This document shows, one piece after another, positions 15,981 through 23,275 of a DNA stretch of 36,053 nucleotides. A model generated the notes under the pieces. It was not told where the DNA came from, ran no database searches, and saw nothing but the letters and a program-made list of their open reading frames with translations. Source of the DNA: Bacteroidales bacterium UBA6244 (GTDB lineage: Bacteria > Bacteroidota > Bacteroidia > Bacteroidales > F082). Numbering within the stretch: position 1 is the stretch's first letter; each line of letters starts with the position of its first letter. Position numbers and translations under genes: made by a program. Location: positions 22,513-58,565 of the forward strand of contig DJVY01000131.1 of assembly GCA_002440885.1 (NCBI GenBank), read 5' to 3'.

Positions 15981-18173
15981 ATGCAAAAAACCACACAGGA
16001 ATATCTAATTCAGCTGGAAAATCTTTTTGGTCAGTCTGCTTTGAAAGTATCGCATGATGATGCTGAAAGCATAAAAAAGGCTTTCTTTATAGCTGAAAAA
16101 TGTTACGGTGATAAGCTTACCCCTGACGGCAAGTCGCTGATCGAACGTAATTTGGATATAGCTGAAATTGCAGTGCGTGAAATCGGTCTCGGCCCTACTT
16201 CGGTCATTTGCAGTCTGTTGCATAGTATTAACCCCGATGGGGATTATGGAATTAAGCAAATTCGTGCCGATTTTGGCGATCAAGTGGCGGATATTCTTGA
16301 AGGTTTTGTTAAAATCAGTAACCTGGCCACCGAGCGAATTTCCTTGCAGTCGGAGACTTTCCGTACTTTGTTTTTGTCGATCGTCGACGACATGCGTGTT
16401 ATCCTGATCAGGTTGGCACACCGACTTAGCGATATCCGTCATCCTGAATGGATAAAGGGCAGAGAGCAGCTGGTTCATGATGAGGTGAAATACCTGTATG
16501 CCCCGATGGCTCACCGTTTGGGTTTGTATCGTGTAAAAGCTGAGTTCGAGGAGCAAGTAATGCTCTTTGAACATCCTGATATCTATCGTCAGATTGAAAA
16601 CCAGTTGCAACAAACCAAAACCAAACGTGAGGTATACATTAAAGATTTTGTCCGGCCTATCGAGCGGGAAATGCACCGTCTGGGCTTTGATTTTTCCATA
16701 AAATGGCGGGCAAAGTCTATTCCGTCGGTTTGGGCCAAGATGAAAAATCAACAGGTTGATTTTGAGGAGGTGTTCGACTTGTTTGCTGTACGAATTATCA
16801 TCAACAGCAAGGCTAAGTCGGAGCTCGAAGATTGTTGGCGTGCCTATTCGGTGGTCACCAATATTTACCAGCCCAACCCCAAACGGTTACGCGACTGGGT
16901 AACTGTCCCCAAGTCAACAGGGTATGAATCACTGCATACTACAGTGCTTGGCCTCGACAATAGGTGGGTTGAGGTTCAGATCAGGTCGGTGAGGATGGAT
17001 GAAGTAGCGGAAAAAGGCCAGGCAGCCCATTGGCAGTACAAAGGGGTCATGAACCGCAAAAATACCGAGGACTGGTTATCGCAGGTGCGTGATATTCTGG
17101 AAAACCCAAACCAGCCCAAACACGATGATTCATATCGCAGTGCCACAAAATCCAAACAGCAAAGTGTGTTCGTGTTCACGCCAAAAGGCGATTTGAAACA
17201 GTTCCCCTCTGGTTCGACAATTCTCGATTTTGCTTTTGGAATCCATACCGATGTGGGCTCTACCTGCCGTGGTGCCAAGGTCAACGAAAAAGTCATGCCC
17301 ATAAGGTATGTGCTGCGAAATGGCGACCGCATTGACGTCATTACCTCAAAAAACCAAAAACCAAAACTCGATTGGCTTTCGTTTGTGGCTACCGAAAAAG
17401 CCCGTACACGAATCAAACGTGCCCTTAAAGAGGAAAAGTATAAGGTAGCCGATTTAGGCAAGGAAATTCTGGTCCGTAAGCTTAAAAACTGGAAGATAAA
17501 AAACTCCGATCTGTTAATAAGTCACCTCGTAAAGCACTACAAAGTGGATGCCGGTGTGGATTTGTATTATCTGTTTGCTGTACAAAAAATCGATTTGGCG
17601 GATGTAAAGATTGTGGCCTTGCGATTTGTTGAATCACAGCAGGATGAGAAGATTCAGGATCGGGAAGTAAACCAGGAGATCAAAGGTGACTCCAAAAGCT
17701 ATTCTCCTGATGACGAGTCAGAAGATGTGCTGTATATTGGCGAAAACCTTAAAAATGTGGAGTATAGATTGGCTAAATGTTGTACGCCAATCCCGGGAGA
17801 TAAGGTTTTTGGCTTTATTACTACGCAAGGTGGTATTACTATTCACCGCAAAAATTGCCCGAATGCGGCACGCTTGCTCAGTCATTACGCTTACCGTGTG
17901 ATGGAAGTGAAATGGATTAGCTCATCCCAGCCAAAACATTGGTTGGCGAATCTTAAAATCACCGGAAAGGATGAGCTGGGCGTTGTGGGGGCTATCACAA
18001 AAGTGATTACGGATGACCTCAGAGTGAATATGCGCTCGGTCAATTTCCAAACAAAGGGAAAGCAGTTCGAGGGACGTATATCGGTCCATGTTCGTGACAA
18101 CGAGCACTTGGATCAGCTTATTCATAAACTTGGAAAAGTACAGGGAGTAGAAAAAATCGTTCGACTGAAATAG
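15981..18173 (+). CDS. relA: RelA/SpoT-family (p)ppGpp synthetase with degenerate hydrolase domain
   Basis: This 730-residue long RSH protein has the order HD-like, synthetase, TGS, helical/zinc-finger-like and ACT. The synthetase looks intact. It has catalytic Asp266 in FDLFAVRIII, the GYESLHTTV loop (314-322) and VEVQIRSVRMDEVAEKGQAAHW with Glu331. TGS spans about 395-457 (VFVFTPKGDLKQFPSGSTIL), the Cys motif LAKCCTPIPGD precedes a HRKNCPNA segment, and ACT spans about 655-730. In the N-terminal HD domain the LLHDxxED motif reads LLHSINPD (H81-S82). The KLADRLHN motif reads RLAHRLSD (H147). The HP motif is lost (IERNLD). Hydrolase activity is therefore unlikely, pointing to a RelA-type synthetase-only enzyme. 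It lies between two terminators, so it is monocistronic. Confidence 0.93.
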   Translation: MQKTTQEYLIQLENLFGQSALKVSHDDAESIKKAFFIAEKCYGDKLTPDGKSLIERNLDIAEIAVREIGLGPTSVICSLLHSINPDGDYGIKQIRADFGDQVADILEGFVKISNLATERISLQSETFRTLFLSIVDDMRVILIRLAHRLSDIRHPEWIKGREQLVHDEVKYLYAPMAHRLGLYRVKAEFEEQVMLFEHPDIYRQIENQLQQTKTKREVYIKDFVRPIEREMHRLGFDFSIKWRAKSIPSVWAKMKNQQVDFEEVFDLFAVRIIINSKAKSELEDCWRAYSVVTNIYQPNPKRLRDWVTVPKSTGYESLHTTVLGLDNRWVEVQIRSVRMDEVAEKGQAAHWQYKGVMNRKNTEDWLSQVRDILENPNQPKHDDSYRSATKSKQQSVFVFTPKGDLKQFPSGSTILDFAFGIHTDVGSTCRGAKVNEKVMPIRYVLRNGDRIDVITSKNQKPKLDWLSFVATEKARTRIKRALKEEKYKVADLGKEILVRKLKNWKIKNSDLLISHLVKHYKVDAGVDLYYLFAVQKIDLADVKIVALRFVESQQDEKIQDREVNQEIKGDSKSYSPDDESEDVLYIGENLKNVEYRLAKCCTPIPGDKVFGFITTQGGITIHRKNCPNAARLLSHYAYRVMEVKWISSSQPKHWLANLKITGKDELGVVGAITKVITDDLRVNMRSVNFQTKGKQFEGRISVHVRDNEHLDQLIHKLGKVQGVEKIVRLK

Positions 18174-18212
18174 CGGCCAAAAAGAAATAAGGAACTAATC
18201 ATATATTCCAAA

Positions 18213-18247
18213 AAAAAAAGCCGACCCTTAGTGGATCGGCTTTTTTT
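18213..18247. terminator. Bidirectional terminator between relA and DUF4397 gene
   Basis: A run of A (18211-18219) leads into GCCGACCC, the loop TTAGT, GGATCGGC and then seven T. The stem has one mismatch. The A/T runs on both sides let it serve relA on the plus strand and the convergent gene on the minus strand. Confidence 0.9.
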
Positions 18248-18266
18248 GTGTAGGTGTGTTCAAAAG

Positions 18267-19961
18267 TTATTGCTTGATCAGTTTGAATGCGCTGGTTTGT
18301 CCGCTGAAGTTGAAAAGGGTAAGGTTGTAAAATCCCGGGCTGAGATTCTCGGCATCAAAGACCAATTGATTATTTCCTTCTTGCAGTCTTTCGTTTCCAA
18401 AAATGTATTTCTTGCCCATCAGGTCTGTGATTTGATAGTTGATGGTAGTGCTTGACTCACTCTGGAGGGTGAGATAAAAGTTGTTTGACGAAGGGTTGGG
18501 AAAAACACGCATAGCGTCAAACATAGATGATTCACCCACTGAAGTTACATTGCCTAACTCCAACAATTCTCCACCTGAAGGCAGTGCAACCCACAAACCA
18601 AATGCCGGACCATTGTTGTTGGCTGCCGGGCTTAAGAATCCGGAGGCTATGATGGTAATTGCCTGATCTTGAAGACTACTTATGTCGGCGGCATAAGATG
18701 CCACAGTTTGTGTGCCCGTTTCGTCTCTGATGTCGAGGATGAAAGCGGTGGCAGGTAAATCCAGGTATCCCTGATATTCGCCATACGACAGGTTGTCAAC
18801 AATTGTACCTGCTCCAACAAGCGTTTCTACCACGTCAACAGTCGGTGCATCGGTGGCTCCATGCCACACCAGCACGTCTACATTGCCTGATGTTGACGAC
18901 ATTTCTTTGGCTTCGGCAATCACTTCCAGTGTAAAAGGTGTGTTGGGAGAGTACATGCCCGACCCCACTGTTCCGCTGGCTATCACGATATAAGTCTTGC
19001 TGCTTTCGAGTAAAAAAGTTTGCCGAAACAAGGCGTTTACCGTATCGGTACTGCCAGGAAGCGCAACTGATACATCGAAGTAAGTTCCTGCCGGAGCATC
19101 GATAAAAGGGGATGCCGTTCTGAACATAAAATCGTTTAACAGTGGTGCATCGTTAAGCCAGATGTCTACAGAACCAGCATCGGTAGCGGCACTGTTGTGT
19201 ATAACCTGAAGGCGTGCAGGAGTGATGCTTTTTCCCGGAAGCTGAGCTACGAGGCCATCAGGAAAAGCTGCGATAAGTCCAAAAGGTTCATCACCAACGG
19301 CATTTTCCGGGTCAAGAAAGCCTGTAGCCAATACGGTGATAGCGTTGTCGGCGAAATCGGTGACGTTCACATCAAATTCAGCAGCGGCAATTCCTGCCTG
19401 TGTTCTGATTTGAATATCGAAGTCGGTGGCCGGTAAATTGACATAGGAGCCAATGTCCTCACCAAATCCGAGATCAGGAACTAATTCGCCGGCGGGTATC
19501 TGGACTTCATAAATGTCAACCACAGGTGCGTCGTATGCTCCATGGATAATGTTCAGGCTAACTTCGTTAGCTCCCTGATTTGAGGCTTGTTCTTGTCCAA
19601 TATAGGCACGTAAGTCGAACGCAGTAGCCCCTGTTTCGTTGAGTCCACCGCCGGCGACTACGGTGTAGGTCATGTTTTCGTCCAATAAAAACGACTTTTT
19701 GAAAATTGCACCAATGGTGTCGGTGGAGCCCGGAGTGCAAATCGACAAATCGAAGGAGGAACCCGCAGGCGCATCTATATAAGGTGATGCAGCTTTGTAG
19801 CTGAAATCGTCAATAAGCAGTTGGTCGTTAATCCACAGATCAACGGTGGCAGCCGCCGGATCGGGGCAATTGTGGATGGCCTGCACGCGGGCAGTCTGGC
19901 TTTGAGCTGATATCGCAAATAGTGCGATTAAAACGGTTAGTAAAGTGAATCTGGTTTTCAT
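18267..19961 (-). CDS. Secreted DUF4397 protein with T9SS type A sorting domain
   Basis: The start is set at the internal ATG (19961), which gives a signal peptide MKTRFTLLTVLIALFAISAQ ending SQ/T. A longer frame to 20006 has an implausible N-terminus. The 564-residue protein has four DUF4397-like beta modules arranged as two A-B pairs. A modules carry DLWINDQLLIDDF and DIWLNDAPLLNDF followed by ASPxIDAPAGxxFD and LPGSTDT-type strings. B modules carry HGAxDAPxVD and YxxLPATxFxxxIR. The last about 80 residues (MRVFPNPSSNNFYL to AFKLIKQ) are a T9SS sorting domain, so surface attachment or secretion is expected. The tandem pairing implies an internal duplication. The function of DUF4397 is unknown, though adhesin-like modules are plausible. 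Confidence 0.9.
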   Translation of the reverse strand: MKTRFTLLTVLIALFAISAQSQTARVQAIHNCPDPAAATVDLWINDQLLIDDFSYKAASPYIDAPAGSSFDLSICTPGSTDTIGAIFKKSFLLDENMTYTVVAGGGLNETGATAFDLRAYIGQEQASNQGANEVSLNIIHGAYDAPVVDIYEVQIPAGELVPDLGFGEDIGSYVNLPATDFDIQIRTQAGIAAAEFDVNVTDFADNAITVLATGFLDPENAVGDEPFGLIAAFPDGLVAQLPGKSITPARLQVIHNSAATDAGSVDIWLNDAPLLNDFMFRTASPFIDAPAGTYFDVSVALPGSTDTVNALFRQTFLLESSKTYIVIASGTVGSGMYSPNTPFTLEVIAEAKEMSSTSGNVDVLVWHGATDAPTVDVVETLVGAGTIVDNLSYGEYQGYLDLPATAFILDIRDETGTQTVASYAADISSLQDQAITIIASGFLSPAANNNGPAFGLWVALPSGGELLELGNVTSVGESSMFDAMRVFPNPSSNNFYLTLQSESSTTINYQITDLMGKKYIFGNERLQEGNNQLVFDAENLSPGFYNLTLFNFSGQTSAFKLIKQ

Positions 19962-19993
19962 AGCAAAAGATTTAGTGTTTAACAAATTTTCAG

Positions 19994-20024
19994 CAAAGAT
20001 AAACAAAAAAATACAAAAGTCAAG
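19994..20024 (-). promoter_or_regulatory. Candidate promoter of the DUF4397 gene
   Basis: On the minus strand TATCTTTG (19994-20001) is a perfect -7 box. CTTG (20021-20024) lies 19 nt upstream as a partial -33 box. The -7 box ends about 33 bp before the ATG at 19961. Confidence 0.5.
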
Positions 20025-20048
20025 TAAATGTTTAAAAAAAATACAAAA

Positions 20049-20134
20049 ATATTAAACAAATATATTTGTGATAACCCTATAAACGGATATTGATTTCTTA
20101 AATGATTAATAAAAAGGTAAATATATTAAACAAA
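20049..20134. repeat. 12-bp direct repeat plus palindrome upstream of the CarH-like gene
   Basis: ATATTAAACAAA occurs at 20049-20060 and again at 20123-20134, 74 bp apart (about seven helical turns). The first copy overlaps the perfect 12-bp palindrome CAAATATATTTG (20057-20068), which also reads as a -7 box (TATATTTG) on both strands. The whole 19962-20221 gap is very AT-rich. It may hold operators for the adjacent MerR-type regulator or its divergent neighbour. Confidence 0.4.
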
Positions 20135-20178
20135 GAATAGATATTTTGCCTATTTCCGTGTAGTTGATTTTGTTTATG

Positions 20179-20186
20179 TACATTTG
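20179..20186 (+). promoter_or_regulatory. Candidate -7 box for the CarH-like gene
   Basis: TACATTTG matches TAnnTTTG, 35 bp before the preferred ATG. It overlaps TGTACA (20177-20182). No -33 box is seen at the right distance, which would fit a regulated promoter. Confidence 0.35.
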
Positions 20187-20221
20187 CCAATGAATTTGTC
20201 TGTTTAATCTTCTTGCTTAAA

Positions 20222-21130
20222 ATGATGAACAATATTTCTACTTTGTTTTCCATAAAAGATTTGGAGAACTTATCTGGGGTCAAGGCCCACACCATCAGAA
20301 TTTGGGAAAAACGATATGCTTTGCTTGAGCCCAACCGTACCGATTCGAATATCAGATTCTACGATGAGGAAAACCTGAAGAAGTTGCTTAACGTTACCTT
20401 GTTATATAACAAGGGATTTAAAATCTCCAGGATTGCCTCTTTTACTCCCGAACAGCTTCAGTCGAAAGTTCGTGAGTTTTTAGCCAAGGGGGATGATTTA
20501 GATCATTTTGTCGCTTCCTTGAAGCTTTCCATGCTCAATTACGACCAACCTTTGTTTGAGCAATCCTATCACCGCATGCTCGAAGGCAGGTCTTTCAACG
20601 AGGTATATGTCGACATTTTTATTCCTTTTTTACAGGACCTGGGACTTCAATGGCAGTCGGATACCATTACTCCGGCTCATGAGCACTTTATTACTCATTT
20701 GATTAAGCAAAAACTCCTGTTGAATATTGATCGTGTACAACAGCTGCCCGCACGCTTTACCGACCAAACCTATGTTTTGTTTCTGCCATTAAATGAAATT
20801 CATGATTTCGGCTTGTTGTATGTGCATTATGCATTGTTGCTCAGGGGTTTTCATTCGGTTTTCTTGGGCCAGAGTGTGCCAGTGGAGAACCTGGTTTCGC
20901 TGCAGCAAAAGTTCAATTCTATTACCTTTATCAGCTATTTCACGGTTGAGCCTGAAGTAGAGAAATGTATGGATTATGTGATGCGCTTTAACCAGCTTAT
21001 ACTCACCAACCGGCCTGATGCATTGTGGTTGCTGGGAAGACGAACCCACGAATTAACACTGCCTGACGATCTGGTAAGTGTAAAAATATTTGCAGGTATT
21101 GACATGTTGTTGCATGAGTTTAACCAATAA
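20222..21130 (+). CDS. CarH/LitR-like MerR regulator with B12-binding domain
   Basis: This is a 302-residue regulator. Residues about 10-75 form a MerR winged helix (FSIKDLENLSGVKAHTIRIW, EKRYALLEPNRT, IRFYDEE). A four-helix B12-cap domain spans about 85-180, and the motif WQSDTITPAHEH fits W-x9-EH exactly, which in CarH covers the upper face of adenosylcobalamin. A Rossmann-type cobalamin-binding region follows (about 185-300). Its EIHDFG matches the (D/E)xHxxG motif that supplies the lower axial His. CarH-type proteins are light-sensitive repressors of carotenoid and photoprotection genes. A TTG-initiated frame from 20213 is possible but the ATG at 20222 (or 20225) is preferred. cysQ follows by 16 bp. 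No carotenoid gene is in the window, so the target is unknown. Confidence 0.87.
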   Translation: MMNNISTLFSIKDLENLSGVKAHTIRIWEKRYALLEPNRTDSNIRFYDEENLKKLLNVTLLYNKGFKISRIASFTPEQLQSKVREFLAKGDDLDHFVASLKLSMLNYDQPLFEQSYHRMLEGRSFNEVYVDIFIPFLQDLGLQWQSDTITPAHEHFITHLIKQKLLLNIDRVQQLPARFTDQTYVLFLPLNEIHDFGLLYVHYALLLRGFHSVFLGQSVPVENLVSLQQKFNSITFISYFTVEPEVEKCMDYVMRFNQLILTNRPDALWLLGRRTHELTLPDDLVSVKIFAGIDMLLHEFNQ

Positions 21131-21146
21131 AAACCTTGTCTGACTG

Positions 21147-21947
21147 ATGAAAAGTCCTCTTTCTATAGCTATTTCCGCCTCCATTGAAGCGGGGAAGGCT
21201 ATTCTTGAAATATACCATACTGATTTTAAGGTGGAATTCAAAGCTGATGAATCTCCACTAACGCTGGCCGACAGGCGTGCCCACGACATTATTTCGGCCA
21301 GGTTGTCATCAACATCGATTCCTGTTCTCAGCGAAGAGGGCCGGAATATTCCTTATGAGGAGCGTGCCCCCTGGCCAACCTTGTGGATTGTTGATCCGCT
21401 CGATGGTACCAAAGAGTTTGTAAAGAAGAATGATGAGTTTACGGTAAATATCGCTTTGGTTAGGGAGGGGAGTCCTGTTTTGGGTGTAATTTATGTGCCG
21501 GTTACCGATGTGTTGTATTTTGGTGATCTGGAAAAAGGTTCCTATCGCGTTGAACGGGCTTCCATTAATTGGCCTGTTGATGACCCCGAAAATTATGCCA
21601 CAAGGTTGCCACTTGCCGCATCAAAGTCTTATTTTGGCGTGGTCGCCAGCCGTTCACATTTGAACCCGGAAACAGAGGCTTATATTGATAGAATAAGGCT
21701 TGATCATGGGTCGGTTGACCTCATATCCAAAGGAAGTTCACTCAAGTTATGCCTGATTGCTGAAGGTACGGCCGACGTTTATCCGCGTTTTGGGCCTACC
21801 AGCGAGTGGGATGTGGCTGCAGGTCACGCCATTATTCTGGCTGCCGGAGGTCGTGTGATGAAGGCTGATTACCCGGACGAAGCACTGACATACAATAAGC
21901 GGGATTTGCTAAACCCTTGGTTTGTAGCTTTTTGTCCGAAGATATAA
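21147..21947 (+). CDS. cysQ: 3'(2'),5'-bisphosphate nucleotidase CysQ
   Basis: CysQ hydrolyses PAP (and PAPS) to AMP, relieving inhibition during sulfate assimilation. The 266-residue protein has the inositol-monophosphatase fold. EEG (about 64-66) and DPLDGTKEF (about 82-90) are the metal-binding motifs. WDVAAGHAIILAAGG near the C-terminus is the second signature, and TPS/GPTSEW precedes it. The FIG-type first helix is AISASIEAGKAILEIY. The length is typical. It follows the CarH-like regulator by 16 bp and is probably co-transcribed. No sulfate-reduction genes are adjacent. Confidence 0.95.
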   Translation: MKSPLSIAISASIEAGKAILEIYHTDFKVEFKADESPLTLADRRAHDIISARLSSTSIPVLSEEGRNIPYEERAPWPTLWIVDPLDGTKEFVKKNDEFTVNIALVREGSPVLGVIYVPVTDVLYFGDLEKGSYRVERASINWPVDDPENYATRLPLAASKSYFGVVASRSHLNPETEAYIDRIRLDHGSVDLISKGSSLKLCLIAEGTADVYPRFGPTSEWDVAAGHAIILAAGGRVMKADYPDEALTYNKRDLLNPWFVAFCPKI

Positions 21948-21963
21948 CTGGTTGTTCTGAGAT

Positions 21964-22542
21964 TTAGTCCTTTATACATCTAACACTCAGGTAAAAATGA
22001 CTTGGGATGGTGGTACGCATGATGTTGGTTTGATGAGCTCCCAATACCCTTATCCAAACGCTTTTTTTGTTGAATTTGTCTGCGGTCCAATAATAGCCGT
22101 AGTCGTTTATATAACTGAAAAACCCTCCGCTAGGCAGGTAATTTCCGGCAAGGCTGGCGTTAAATCTGCCCTCTCCACTGCCGATAAGATGAATTCCGGC
22201 TTTCTTGTGTCCGCCAAAGAAGGCCGTTAGACTGTCCCATTCAGCATCCTTTGGCAGCCTGAACCCATGAGGACAGGCTTTAAGTGCCGTCTCCCAACTA
22301 TACAGATATTGCCTGGTCATGGTTGTGCTGTCAGTTATCAAAGTTGCAAAATCTCCCGTGTCGACGGCCAGATTTTCAGCCATCCAAATTGGATTCCCTA
22401 TTTCTATTTGTTTAACTTCCTGAGCATTACCACTCAGTACCAACAATGAACTTAAAACAAGCAAGTTGATGATTAATTTGTGCTTGCCAACGCCTTTTCC
22501 GGAATGGTAATTCATGGATTCACAGGTCGCTTTTTCAGTCAT
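21964..22542 (-). CDS. FISUMP-domain secreted protein
   Basis: This is a 192-residue protein from the first ATG. A later in-frame ATG (22515) would give 183 residues and a tighter signal peptide (KLIINLLVLSSLLVLSGNAQ), and both starts remain open. The mature part is one FISUMP (Fibrobacter succinogenes major paralogous) domain. It begins IGNPIWMAENLAVDTGDF, includes ALKACPHGFRLPKDAEWDSL and GYYWTADKFNKKSVWIRV, and ends LSVRCIKD. This C-type-lectin-like fold occurs on secreted or lipid-anchored surface proteins of Bacteroidota. No lipobox Cys or T9SS tail is seen, so it is probably periplasmic. It converges with cysQ, and its start lies 37 bp downstream of the response regulator stop on the same strand. 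Confidence 0.85.
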   Translation of the reverse strand: MTEKATCESMNYHSGKGVGKHKLIINLLVLSSLLVLSGNAQEVKQIEIGNPIWMAENLAVDTGDFATLITDSTTMTRQYLYSWETALKACPHGFRLPKDAEWDSLTAFFGGHKKAGIHLIGSGEGRFNASLAGNYLPSGGFFSYINDYGYYWTADKFNKKSVWIRVLGAHQTNIMRTTIPSHFYLSVRCIKD

Positions 22543-22579
22543 GGCTTTATAATTAAAATACTTTGTATAGCTCCCTTTC

Positions 22580-23275
22580 TTAGCCTTTTACCAGGCGGTA
22601 TCCATCACCGTGCATGGTGACAATTTGAATGGTAGGGTCAGCGCTCAGGTGCTTTCTCAATTTTGTTATATACACATCCATGCTTCGGGTTGTAAAATAG
22701 TTTGCATCACCCCAAATTTTATTCAGTGCATCGACCTTGAGCAATAGTTCTCCCTGTTTTTCCAGTAGCATTTTTAGTAATTCGCTTTCTTTTGGCGTGA
22801 GTGATTGTTTTTTACCCAGTTTAGTATTGGTAAGCGAACGTGATCTGAAATCAAAAATAAACAGGCCCAGTTCGGTGGTATCTTTTTCTTTAAACCCGTT
22901 GTGATTATGTCGGTTAAGAACGGCTTTGATTTTATATAACAGAATCTCTGAGTCGAAAGGTTTGGTGATGTAGTCATCAGCACCAGTTTTATATCCCATA
23001 ACAATGTCTTCGCGCAGGGTTTTGGCCGTAATAAATATGATGGGCACCTGCTTTTCGGAAGCCCGGATTTCTCTTGCTATCGAAAAGCCATCGATGTTGG
23101 GCAGCATGACGTCGAGGAGCACCAGGTTGAACTTGTCCTGCCTAAAGACTTCACCGGCTTTTGCACCATCTGAAACCCAGATAAGTTCAAAATCATTGAG
23201 TTCGAGGTAACTTTTAAGCACAGCTCCGAAATTCAGATCGTCTTCAACAAGGAGTATTCTGGTATGGTTATTCAT
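22580..23275 (-). CDS. OmpR-family response regulator (RprY-like)
   Basis: This 231-residue regulator has a receiver domain (2-120). It carries acidic residues E11/D12/D13, phospho-acceptor Asp55 in LVLLDVMLPNIDGF, switch Thr in FITAKT and Lys in YITKPFD. A winged-helix DNA-binding domain follows (about 135-231, LTPKESELLKMLLEKQGELL, TTRSMDVYITKLRKHL, GDGYRLV). It overlaps the kinase gene by 8 nt, so the two form a translationally coupled pair. The order and sequence style recall the RprX/RprY system of Bacteroides. That name is a resemblance, not proof. The TTAACC array at 24937-24973 is its likely operator. Confidence 0.95.
   Translation of the reverse strand: MNNHTRILLVEDDLNFGAVLKSYLELNDFELIWVSDGAKAGEVFRQDKFNLVLLDVMLPNIDGFSIAREIRASEKQVPIIFITAKTLREDIVMGYKTGADDYITKPFDSEILLYKIKAVLNRHNHNGFKEKDTTELGLFIFDFRSRSLTNTKLGKKQSLTPKESELLKMLLEKQGELLLKVDALNKIWGDANYFTTRSMDVYITKLRKHLSADPTIQIVTMHGDGYRLVKG

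Noticed and set aside
16005..16751. Open frame of 248 codons on the minus strand
   Set aside because: It is antisense to the RelA/SpoT gene, with low-complexity, family-less translation and no promoter.
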